Source: Erythrobacter sp047872805 (lineage in GTDB: Bacteria; Pseudomonadota; Alphaproteobacteria; Sphingomonadales; Sphingomonadaceae). Taken from it: 64,000 nt of DNA. Shown in pieces: positions 16,345 to 24,359 of the stretch (its first letter is position 1; each line of letters starts with the position of its first letter). A model generated the notes under the pieces. The model worked only from the letters and a program-made list of their open reading frames with translations, was not told where the DNA came from and ran no database searches. The stretch lies in NCBI RefSeq assembly GCF_047872805.1, contig NZ_JBLQUK010000004.1, positions 1 through 64,000 of the forward strand, in the 5' to 3' direction. Position numbers and translations under genes: made by a program.

Positions 16345-18309
16345 CTATGGCAGAAATGTATCGATCGGGCGAGCCAGGCCCGCCTCTTGCGGATACATGT
16401 GTGAATAGCTCACCGCATTGCCGAGCACGCGCATGATGTAATAACGGGTTTCGAAATTGGCGGGGATCTTCTCCACCCAGGTTACCCAGTCGATTTCGCC
16501 TCGGCGCGGGTCGCCGTTGAGCCGCAGCCACTGATTTACCCGGCCCGGCCCGGCATTGTAGGCTCCAACCGCAAGCGGATAGGCGCCGCCGTAATAGTCC
16601 ATCATCCGGGCAAAATAGGCGTCGCCCAAACGGATGTTATACGAAGGATCGTCAAACAGACTGGCCGACATATATTGCACGCCCAGCATCCCGGCCTGTT
16701 CCCGCGCGGTGCCCGGCATCAATTGCATTACTCCGCGAGCGCCCGCGTGGCTTTGGCGAGTGCGGTCAAATTCGCTTTCCTGACGACTGATTGCGTGAAC
16801 CATCGTCCAGTCATTGACGACCGGCGTGGGATAGGTCGGGAATCCGATCCGCTCAAATCCTGCAAGCCCGTTGGCGCCCGCTTCCATTCCGACGACCACA
16901 GCCATTTCTGGCAGTCTGGTTTCAGCCGCAAGCTGTGCAACCATGGCGAGCTCTGCGGGTGTATCGGCACCTGCGCCAATCGCCTGAAAGAAGCGCCGCT
17001 CTGTGCGCCAGTCGCGCCGGTTTGCGGCCAGATTGCGGATTGCGCGGACCAGCGGGCGGGCTTCAAACTCGGCGCGAATTGGCGCATCAATCTGCACCAC
17101 AGGCAGCGGGGCAAAGGCGGGCATTGGGCGATTCAGCGCGCTGATCGACAATTGCCCGTAATAATAATGCGGGTATTGCGCCGCCATTTCGAAATAGCGC
17201 GTCGCATCGGCGTGCAGCCCTGCCTGACGCGCGGCTCGGCCCGCCCAATAAAAGCCCTTTGACCGGGTGAGCGGTGTCTGCGCCGCATTGCCATAGCGCA
17301 GAAACAAGGGCGCTGCTGCCGCCCCATCGCCCAAGCGCCACAGCGCATTGGTGCCGCCCATCCACATCAAATCGGTGTAGCGGTCGCGCAAGGCAAACGA
17401 ACCTTGCGAAATATCGGTATCAGGCGCGAACAGATCGTCGATCCGGCTCGCAATCTGCACCGTGGTGGCCGCGCCTGCAGCCTCTGCCACCGCGAGCATA
17501 TCCCCGACCAATTGTTCTGGCTCAAACGCCGGAACTGCAAAGGTGGGGCGATTGGCGAGCAGGTTTATCGCAGCCTCAGTATTGCGGCGCGAGCGATAAA
17601 AATTGACCAGATTGTAGACATAGCCCGCGTCACGCACTGCATCGGCGGGAACCGGAATACCGGCATCCTCCGGCATCGAACCTCGCACCAGCGCCAGCCG
17701 CGCCAACGCCAATGCGCGGTCCGCCGGGGCAAGGTTTATCAACTGGCGTTCCGCCGCGTCTGCCTCTTCCTGCCATAACAGCGCATCCATGCGTGCGGCG
17801 TGATCTTCGGCGGTGAAGCGGCTGCCGTATAGCCCGATCAGATAGGCTTCGGCTGGCCCGCTCATCGTGCCGCCGCGCCATGCCTGACGCGCAACCGCAA
17901 AAGCTTCCTCGCGCTGCGCCCCGGCCAGCGACAACGCATAGCGCGCCCGTGCGGAGTTTGAGAGCGGGGGCAGGGCGTCGAAAAATGCAAGAATCTCTGC
18001 CTGTGAAGGGGCCTCCACATCGAGCGAGCGCTCTGCTTTCGCGCGGATCAATTCATTGCGCGGGAATTCGTAATAGGTGGTCGCAAAGCTCGCATAGTCA
18101 CCGAAACGATACTGCCCATTGCCTTGCAGCATTTCCCAGCGGGCGATTGCCGCGCCGATCTGACCGGGTTGCTGCGCCACCATATGGGTGCCACCAGATT
18201 GCCCGTCCATCCGCGCCGAAGAAGGCGCGGAAACCGCGCCAAAGACGGCGGCAGCAAATGCAGCAATAGCGACAGGACGGGTAAGCAAATTTCTGGCCAT
18301 GCTGGACAT
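16345..18309 (-). CDS. slt: Soluble lytic murein transglycosylase (Slt-type)
   Basis: An exported protein of 654 aa with a signal peptide in the first 33 residues (RPVAIAAFAAAVFGAVSAPSSA). A long alpha-helical superhelical region, rich in tetratricopeptide-like helices, precedes a C-terminal SLT domain. In that domain, the catalytic Glu is in ISRQESEFD, followed by GARGVMQLMPGTA, GDAYFARMMDYYGG and AVGAYNAGPGRVNQWL. It cleaves glycan strands to anhydro-muropeptides in the periplasm, the ligands of the AmpG-like permease further along. ATG at 18309 or 18300 are both possible. It is divergent from dapA. Confidence 0.93.
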   Translation of the reverse strand: MSSMARNLLTRPVAIAAFAAAVFGAVSAPSSARMDGQSGGTHMVAQQPGQIGAAIARWEMLQGNGQYRFGDYASFATTYYEFPRNELIRAKAERSLDVEAPSQAEILAFFDALPPLSNSARARYALSLAGAQREEAFAVARQAWRGGTMSGPAEAYLIGLYGSRFTAEDHAARMDALLWQEEADAAERQLINLAPADRALALARLALVRGSMPEDAGIPVPADAVRDAGYVYNLVNFYRSRRNTEAAINLLANRPTFAVPAFEPEQLVGDMLAVAEAAGAATTVQIASRIDDLFAPDTDISQGSFALRDRYTDLMWMGGTNALWRLGDGAAAAPLFLRYGNAAQTPLTRSKGFYWAGRAARQAGLHADATRYFEMAAQYPHYYYGQLSISALNRPMPAFAPLPVVQIDAPIRAEFEARPLVRAIRNLAANRRDWRTERRFFQAIGAGADTPAELAMVAQLAAETRLPEMAVVVGMEAGANGLAGFERIGFPTYPTPVVNDWTMVHAISRQESEFDRTRQSHAGARGVMQLMPGTAREQAGMLGVQYMSASLFDDPSYNIRLGDAYFARMMDYYGGAYPLAVGAYNAGPGRVNQWLRLNGDPRRGEIDWVTWVEKIPANFETRYYIMRVLGNAVSYSHMYPQEAGLARPIDTFLP

Positions 18310-18405
18310 TGTGCCGATAGGCTCCTTATCAGGCGCTTAACAAGAGGATGGGCTGACTGTGAATCCGCCATCCCGACATTTATTGTAAGAGGCAGGATAA
18401 AAGCA

Positions 18406-19287
18406 ATGTTCAGCGGTTCCATTCCCGCTCTGGTGACTCCTTTCCGCGACGGGTCGTTTGACGAGCGCGCATTTCGCAAACTTGTCGACTGGCAGATCGA
18501 GCAAGGCAGCGCCGCATTGGTGCCTTGCGGAACCACCGGAGAGGCATCGACGCTGTCCAACGCCGAACACCACAGGGTGATTGAGGTGTGCATCGAACAG
18601 GCCGCCGGGCGCGTGCCAGTGATCGCCGGATGCGGCAGCAACGACACCCGCAACGCCGCGCTGCATATGACATTTGCGCATAAGGCGGGCGCGGCAGCGG
18701 GGCTGTGCGTTGCGCCCTATTACAACCGCCCAAGTCAGGCTGGGCTGATTGCCCATTTCAGCTACCTTGCCGAAACCTGCGAATTGCCCATCGTGCTTTA
18801 CAATGTGCCGGGCCGCACTGTCACCGATATTGAGGATGAGACGGTCGTGGCATTGGTGCGCAAATATCCCGACCGGATCGTGGCGATAAAGGACGCAAGC
18901 GGGGATCTGTCGCGTGTGGCGGATCACCGGATGGGGATCGGCCGCGAATTCTGCCAGCTATCGGGGAATGACGAATTGTGGCTGCCACATTCGGCGGCCG
19001 GGGGCAGGGGAGCAATTTCGGTCACCGCCAATGTCGCCCCGGCGCTGTGCGCAGAATTTCACAATGCGATTGCCGCCAATGAGCTGAAAAAGGCGCGGGA
19101 GCTTAACGACCGGCTGTTTCCGCTGCATTATGCGATGTTTTCCGACGCCAGCCCGGCGCCGGTCAAATATGCGCTGAGCCGGGTGCACGACTGGATCGAG
19201 CCAACGGTGCGGCTGCCGATCATCGAAGCGAGCGACGAATCGCGCCGCGCTGTTGACGAAGCGCTGGAGCACGCGGGGCTGATTTAG
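18406..19287 (+). CDS. dapA: 4-hydroxy-tetrahydrodipicolinate synthase
   Basis: DapA condenses pyruvate with aspartate semialdehyde in lysine and diaminopimelate synthesis. The 293-residue product begins MFSGSIPALVTPFRDGSFDE. It has the substrate motif PCGTTGEASTL, the Tyr of VAPYYNRPSQ, YNVPGRT, and the Schiff-base Lys in IVAIKDASGD. The open frame extends upstream to 18124 inside slt antisense, but the ATG at 18406 has AGGA upstream and the family N-terminus. Its stop (TAG) is nested with the stop of the convergent gene 19284-19664. Confidence 0.96.
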   Translation: MFSGSIPALVTPFRDGSFDERAFRKLVDWQIEQGSAALVPCGTTGEASTLSNAEHHRVIEVCIEQAAGRVPVIAGCGSNDTRNAALHMTFAHKAGAAAGLCVAPYYNRPSQAGLIAHFSYLAETCELPIVLYNVPGRTVTDIEDETVVALVRKYPDRIVAIKDASGDLSRVADHRMGIGREFCQLSGNDELWLPHSAAGGRGAISVTANVAPALCAEFHNAIAANELKKARELNDRLFPLHYAMFSDASPAPVKYALSRVHDWIEPTVRLPIIEASDESRRAVDEALEHAGLI

Positions 19288-19664
19288 CACTCGATCCTGT
19301 GCTCGATCGTTCTTCGGTCGCGGCTCTGGAATGAATAGTGCTGTTCCCAGTCTCGGTCTCTGAAAGCGACCATCAATTTATCGCTGTCTGAACAAGCCTT
19401 AGGCTGAATCTCGAGCAAATAGGCCCTAACCCAACGGCGAAATTGTATGTCCCGTGTCGTCAACTGGTGTTCGACGGTGACCTGTTTTTCATTGCAGTTG
19501 ACATGCACGGTTCGCGAAGAGACTGGCCGCCCTGCCTTGCCTGGCGGACCGGCTTGGCCAGTGGCGTAGCGCACCACGTCACAAAAATGCTCGTCGCTCA
19601 GTTGCGAAAGTTCCGGGTCGACCGGCGGGGTCAGAAGTAGCAACGCTAAAGCACTGTAAAACAA
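19284..19664 (-). CDS. Small exported protein (126 aa), TTG start
   Basis: I do not recognise it. There is no ATG or GTG in frame. A TTG at 19664 with AAGGA 7 bases upstream is the likely start. Residues 2-14 (FYSALALLLLTPP) form a short hydrophobic signal-like segment. The mature part has five Cys residues spread through it, including FCDVVRY, VNCNEKQ, KACSDSD and the final EC, so disulfides are plausible. It overlaps dapA tail to tail by 4 bases and lies 37 bases after the AstE/AspA-like gene. Confidence 0.6.
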   Translation of the reverse strand: MFYSALALLLLTPPVDPELSQLSDEHFCDVVRYATGQAGPPGKAGRPVSSRTVHVNCNEKQVTVEHQLTTRDIQFRRWVRAYLLEIQPKACSDSDKLMVAFRDRDWEQHYSFQSRDRRTIEHRIEC

Positions 19665-19701
19665 AGACTATCCTTCTTTCAAAGTGCCACGCGAACGGCA
19701 G

Positions 19702-20772
19702 TCAGATCACTTCGTCTTCGTCCAGCAGGGTTTCTGCCGGGCCTTCGGGTTCGCTGGCGTAGATCGCATCGGCGAGGCTTTCGATCCGTGCGCCGACCCG
19801 TTCAGGGTGGGCAATGCGCGCAATATGGAACAGCGCTTCGCCCTGATGGACGACTGGAAGGGTTGCGTGTCCGATGATGATCCCGTCGATCGGGCTGATG
19901 ATTTGCAGCGGGTCTTCGCCAAACACTCCGCCGACCACCGCTAGAAGATCGCCTTTCTTCACCGCGTCGCCCGATTTGCGTGTTCGGTGCGTTACGCCTC
20001 CGCGCGGGGACCGGACCCATTGAGTCTTGTTGGCGCGCGCAGGGATACCGACTTCGGTAAGGCCATCATCGGCCTCAATCATCTCCATATGAGCGAGCAC
20101 GCGCATCACCCCGTTTACGCCTGTTTCAACCGAAAACCGATCGAACCGCAGCGCCTCTCCGGTTTCCATCAGCAGCATCTCGACACCCGCTGTCTTGGCC
20201 AGTTCGCGCAAGGAGCCTTCGCGCAAGGGGCTTTCGATGATGACCGGCGCGCCAAATGCCATTGCGAGTTCGACCAGCCGCTTGTTCCCGGCGTCGATGC
20301 GGATTTGCGGCAGGTTGAAGCGGTGCACAGCAGCGGTGTGGATATCGATGCCCAGCGAAGCCCGGCGCACGACTTCACTGAAGAACACATGCGCGACCTG
20401 TCCGGCAAGCGAGCCGTTCGGGCTTCCTGGAAAACAGCGATTGAGGTCGCGCCGGTCGGGCAGATAGCGGGTGTGGCTCATGAACCCGAACAGGTTGACG
20501 ACCGGCACCAACATCAGCGTGCCCGAAAGGTTTTCGGGTTCGATGGCGGCGGCGATCCTCTGGATGATTGCCGTGCCGACGATTTCATCGCCGTGGATTG
20601 CGGCGCTGATGAACACGGTTGGTCCCGGCTTTGCTCCGTGTAGGACACGAACCGCGAGCTGCGAGGAATATCCGGTGACCAGTGTGGTTGTCGGCAGGCC
20701 AACCTCGGCCCAGCTTCCCGGCGCGATAGTCGTGTCGCCAATAACGAATGGTTGCGATTGCGTCTGCGACAT
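19702..20772 (-). CDS. Succinylglutamate desuccinylase/aspartoacylase family hydrolase
   Basis: A zinc carboxypeptidase-fold hydrolase of 356 aa. The zinc ligands are in AAIHGDEIVG (His and Glu, about residue 67) and DIHTAA (His). DRRDLNRCFPG and MLLMETGEALR are further family motifs. The C-terminal 90 residues form a beta-sandwich with a lipoyl-like hairpin (VKKGDLLAVVGG...DGIIIG), common in the AstE/AspA branch. The substrate could be an N-acyl amino acid and cannot be fixed. The ATG at 20772 is chosen over an upstream alternative start at 20802 because of the family N-terminus. Confidence 0.88.
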   Translation of the reverse strand: MSQTQSQPFVIGDTTIAPGSWAEVGLPTTTLVTGYSSQLAVRVLHGAKPGPTVFISAAIHGDEIVGTAIIQRIAAAIEPENLSGTLMLVPVVNLFGFMSHTRYLPDRRDLNRCFPGSPNGSLAGQVAHVFFSEVVRRASLGIDIHTAAVHRFNLPQIRIDAGNKRLVELAMAFGAPVIIESPLREGSLRELAKTAGVEMLLMETGEALRFDRFSVETGVNGVMRVLAHMEMIEADDGLTEVGIPARANKTQWVRSPRGGVTHRTRKSGDAVKKGDLLAVVGGVFGEDPLQIISPIDGIIIGHATLPVVHQGEALFHIARIAHPERVGARIESLADAIYASEPEGPAETLLDEDEVI

Positions 20773-20897
20773 GTCCCGGCCCCCCCGCCGCGCGCAACGC
20801 AAAAGCGACTGCGCAAGCGATTGTGATTATTCCACTACAGCGCCTTCGTCGAGAGTATCTTTTGTTCTGTCAGCAGCGGACCGGCATGGGCCGGGTC

Positions 20898-22871
20898 TCA
20901 GCGTGCCGGTGGATTGTGGCGTTCGACAAATTCCACCGCCGCTTCGAGCATCTGCCGCCGCGTCTGCGAGCGTGAGAGCCAGTGATCTTCGCCGTCGAGC
21001 GTGACGAATTCGTGTGGCTTGCCCGCGTCTTTCAGCGCATCCGCCATGCGGGTCGAATGGCTATAGGGAACAACCACGTCATCGCGCCCATGGATCAACA
21101 TGATCGGTGCCGAGGCGCGGCTGGCGGCGCGCAGCGGGGAAACCTCATTCCAGCCCTCGCGCGGTCCCAATTGATCGAGCAGCGACGCACGGGTTGTGGC
21201 CTCGCGGCCGGACGCGCGATAGTCTTCGCGGTACATATTGCCAATATCGCTGACCGGGGCGACGGCCACGGCGCAACGATAGATATCCTGTTGCAGTGTG
21301 ACGCCCGCGAGCGCAGCATAACCGCCATAGCTCGCGCCGACGATGCAAACGCGCGCGGGGTCCACGATGCCCTGCTGCACCAGTGCTGTCAGTCCATCGG
21401 ATTTGTCGGTCTGCATCAGACGCCCCCATTGGCCATAACCCGCCGACCGGAATTCACCGGACCGATTGGTTGAGCCGCGAAAGTTGGGCTGAAACACGGC
21501 GTATCCGCGAGAGGCAAAGGCCTGCGCCCACCAATCGAAGCTTTTGGTATCATGGCTATGCGGGCCGCCATGCGGCATGACGATGGCTGGCAGCCCGCGC
21601 GGATCACGGCCCGGCGGCAGGGTGAGAATACCGTCCATCTCCAACCCGTCGCTGGCGGTGTATTGCACCACTGAGATCGGTCCAACCTGATCGGGGCCAA
21701 TTGCGGTGCGTTCATAGGCGACTGCGTTGGCGCGCAGGCTGGCAAGATCGACTGCAAACCAGGTGCCGCTGTCGAAATTGCCGCTGGTGCGCACCACAAC
21801 ATCGCCGAAATCGCGAGTCCAGTCGACCATACGCATGTCGGAATCTGCAAAGGCGCGGCGCACTTTGCGCGCAGCATCCTGATGCGCTGGGTCCTGCAGC
21901 ACAGGTCGGGGTGAAGCTCCTCCTTCGAGATACCCCATCAGATGTCCGCTCAGGTCGTCAAAATACAGCCGGTCGACATCGACCTCGCGCAGAAATGGCT
22001 GCAATGTCCCGCCTGCAAGCGGAATCTCATACCATTCGATGCCATCTTCATTTCGTTCCGAAAGGAGCGCGCTTGTCCCGTCATAGCCCAGACCGATCAA
22101 ACCGATCCGCCCCAGCGGATTGGTGCCTTGGGCGATGGTCTGGCTTTCTCCATTGCGCAATTTCCACGATCCGGTGGTGTTGCTGACTTCGAGCGTCGCA
22201 GCCAGATTGCCATCCGCATCCACCAACCAATCGGAATCCTGCCCTTCGGGTGCAGCATTGGCGATGCGCCTGGCCGTAAAATCCTGCAAATCGACCCGGT
22301 AAAGGAATGGGCGGCCGTGATCGAAGGAATACTCCATTCGGCCCCGGCGTTCGAGTTCGAGTGCGCCGAAAAAGCCATACCAGCGCCCGTCGATCTGGCG
22401 GATGCCGTAATTGCCCATGATCGCCCCAAAAAGATCGCGGCGATTTGCGAAGATTACCCCGCCTTCGGTGCCCTCGGTAATTGGAAGAATTGTCCCGATG
22501 TAAAATTCTGCTTTGTCGGTGGTGAAGGAATAGCCAAGATCCTGCGTCATGCTGGACACCAGCAGAATGCGATCATCGCCGATCCATTCAAAGTACCGAA
22601 CTTTCATATCGCCAATGGCAAAGGAGCTGGCCAGTCTGGTCTGGTCTTCGATCACCAACAGGGCGCGCGTCCCTTGCACCGTCGTCAAGACCGCGATCCG
22701 GTTCCCCGAAACGGACAGCGACGCATCCTCTACATCGGGCAATTCGCCGTATTCTTCCAATGCCACTGGCAGCGGGGTGGGCGCATCCGCTTGCTGTGCC
22801 GAGGCAGGCGGACCTGCAAAGATGCAAAAGCCGACCGCTGCGGCGACGACAGCGCGGAAAACTGAACGCAT
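20898..22871 (-). CDS. Exported S9 family prolyl-oligopeptidase-type peptidase
   Basis: A 657-residue serine peptidase with a signal peptide (MRSVFRAVVAAAVGFCIFAGPPASAQ). The N-terminal half is a beta-propeller-like region. The C-terminal alpha/beta-hydrolase domain has GGPHSHDTKSFDWWAQAFASRGYAV-type lid motifs, the nucleophile GASYGG, the Asp in HGRDDVVVP and the His in DGEDHW. It acts in the periplasm or outside the cell on short peptides. The longer frame to 23003 would remove the signal peptide from the N-terminus, so I use the ATG at 22871. Confidence 0.92.
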   Translation of the reverse strand: MRSVFRAVVAAAVGFCIFAGPPASAQQADAPTPLPVALEEYGELPDVEDASLSVSGNRIAVLTTVQGTRALLVIEDQTRLASSFAIGDMKVRYFEWIGDDRILLVSSMTQDLGYSFTTDKAEFYIGTILPITEGTEGGVIFANRRDLFGAIMGNYGIRQIDGRWYGFFGALELERRGRMEYSFDHGRPFLYRVDLQDFTARRIANAAPEGQDSDWLVDADGNLAATLEVSNTTGSWKLRNGESQTIAQGTNPLGRIGLIGLGYDGTSALLSERNEDGIEWYEIPLAGGTLQPFLREVDVDRLYFDDLSGHLMGYLEGGASPRPVLQDPAHQDAARKVRRAFADSDMRMVDWTRDFGDVVVRTSGNFDSGTWFAVDLASLRANAVAYERTAIGPDQVGPISVVQYTASDGLEMDGILTLPPGRDPRGLPAIVMPHGGPHSHDTKSFDWWAQAFASRGYAVFQPNFRGSTNRSGEFRSAGYGQWGRLMQTDKSDGLTALVQQGIVDPARVCIVGASYGGYAALAGVTLQQDIYRCAVAVAPVSDIGNMYREDYRASGREATTRASLLDQLGPREGWNEVSPLRAASRASAPIMLIHGRDDVVVPYSHSTRMADALKDAGKPHEFVTLDGEDHWLSRSQTRRQMLEAAVEFVERHNPPAR

Positions 22872-23025
22872 GAATTTTGACCCCGTAAATTCTGGCGTCA
22901 GGCGGCACCAGTCTGCGATGTGCGATCTAGAACCGATTAGCAGAGCCGAATCAACCTTTTTGCACAGGCTGTTGGCGCACGCAGGGCTTTGCGAAGCGCG
23001 CATTCGTGCCTATCTGCAAGGCACT

Positions 23026-23508
23026 ATGGCACGGCCCAAACCAGAAACATTCGACAAGCATAAATCGGTCGCTGAAAATCGCCGCGCGCGCTTTGACTAT
23101 TATATCGAGGACAAGTTCGAAGCGGGGCTCGCGCTGCAAGGGACGGAGGTCAAGGCCTTGCGCGCGGGCGAAGCGACAATTGCTGAAAGCTATGCCGAGG
23201 TCCGTGGCGGGGAAGTGTGGCTGATCAATGCCAATATTCCCGAATACAGCCACGGCAACCGGCTCAATCATGAACCGCGCCGCCCGCGAAAGCTGTTGTT
23301 GAACAGCCGCGAGATCAACAAATTGTTCGCCGCGGTGGAGAAAAAGGGCATGACGGTTGTGCCCCTGTCGATTTATTTCAACAAAACCGGGCGCGCGAAA
23401 GTTGAACTGGCGCTTGCCAAGGGGAAACAGGCGCATGACAAGCGCGCCACCATCAAGGATCGCGACTGGCAGCGCGACAAGGCGCGCCTCATGCGGGAGC
23501 GCGGATAA
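23026..23508 (+). CDS. smpB: SsrA-binding protein SmpB
   Basis: SmpB delivers tmRNA to stalled ribosomes. The 160-residue protein has the family motifs ENRRARFDYYIEDKFEAGLALQGTEVKALR, EVWLINANIPEYS, NHEPRRPRKLLL and a basic C-terminal tail (GKQAHDKRATIKDRDWQRDKARLMRERG) that enters the mRNA channel. The frame is open far upstream, but the ATG at 23026 gives the normal length. No tmRNA gene was seen within the window. Confidence 0.97.
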   Translation: MARPKPETFDKHKSVAENRRARFDYYIEDKFEAGLALQGTEVKALRAGEATIAESYAEVRGGEVWLINANIPEYSHGNRLNHEPRRPRKLLLNSREINKLFAAVEKKGMTVVPLSIYFNKTGRAKVELALAKGKQAHDKRATIKDRDWQRDKARLMRERG

Positions 23509-23693
23509 AGTGCGGCGGTTTTTTAATGTGGACAGGCGCAGCGCCGGGTTAACCCACTGGTCAGGCCTCGCGGCTTACCCATATCAGCGATGATGGTGGC
23601 AAGGCTGACATATATTGCAATTGCAGAACGGCGCGGGCCGGGGTCAGAGCCGCGCTGTGCGCGTGCCGTTAATCGGCGGAAGCGCGGCCTACC

Positions 23694-24296
23694 ATGTTGA
23701 AAAAGCGCCCACCCCTTTCGTTTGGCAGCAACACTTGGGGTTCTGACCTCATCCGCAAATATATGCCCAAACGCGATGAGATGGCGCGCAATAAGTATTT
23801 GCGTCCTATTGCGCACCGGTTTCTGACCCCAGAGCTGTGGCGCTTTACGCGCCGTTCGGTGCCGCGCGGGGTGGCCTTGGGCCTGTTTGCGGCGTTCATT
23901 ATTCCGGTTGGACAAATATTCCTTGCGGCCTTTCTGGCTCTGCCGGCCCGCGCCAATGTGCCGCTGGCGGCACTTTCGACCTTTATCACCAACCCCTTCA
24001 CATTGGCGTTCTGGCTGGTGATTGCCAATCAAGTCGGGCAATTCACCTTGCGGCTGGATGCAGCGACCGCCGGGGTGGCGACTGAGCAGCTGGAAAGCGG
24101 CGCATGGCAATGGTTCATCGATGCCTTTGAAGTCGCAGGGGTTACGGTCGTCGGCTTCCTTGTGCTTGCGGTCGTTTCGTCGGCGGTCGGCTATCTCGTT
24201 TCGGGCGCAATCTGGCGCGTCATGGTTGCGCGTCGGCGGGCAAAACGTCTCAAACACATGGAAGAGCGGCTCGACCAGAGGCTCAACGCGAATTAG
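23694..24296 (+). CDS. DUF2062 membrane protein
   Basis: A 200-residue protein with two or three membrane helices. DUF2062 is marked by RFTRRSVPRGVALGLFAAFIIPVGQ, then the conserved ALSTFITNPFTLAFWLV, followed by VTVVGFLVLAVVSSAVGYLV and a basic cytoplasmic tail. Function unknown. Such proteins often sit next to cell-envelope genes. It is followed after 63 bases by cckA. Bases 23509-23693 between smpB and this gene hold short palindromes (for example GGGTTAACCC near 23548) and no gene. Confidence 0.85.
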   Translation: MLKKRPPLSFGSNTWGSDLIRKYMPKRDEMARNKYLRPIAHRFLTPELWRFTRRSVPRGVALGLFAAFIIPVGQIFLAAFLALPARANVPLAALSTFITNPFTLAFWLVIANQVGQFTLRLDAATAGVATEQLESGAWQWFIDAFEVAGVTVVGFLVLAVVSSAVGYLVSGAIWRVMVARRRAKRLKHMEERLDQRLNAN

Positions 24297-24359
24297 AGCA
24301 GGTGATTGGGGGGCGCAAATGCCAGAATATGCCCGGCGAGAAGCCTCCGTTGTAAAACC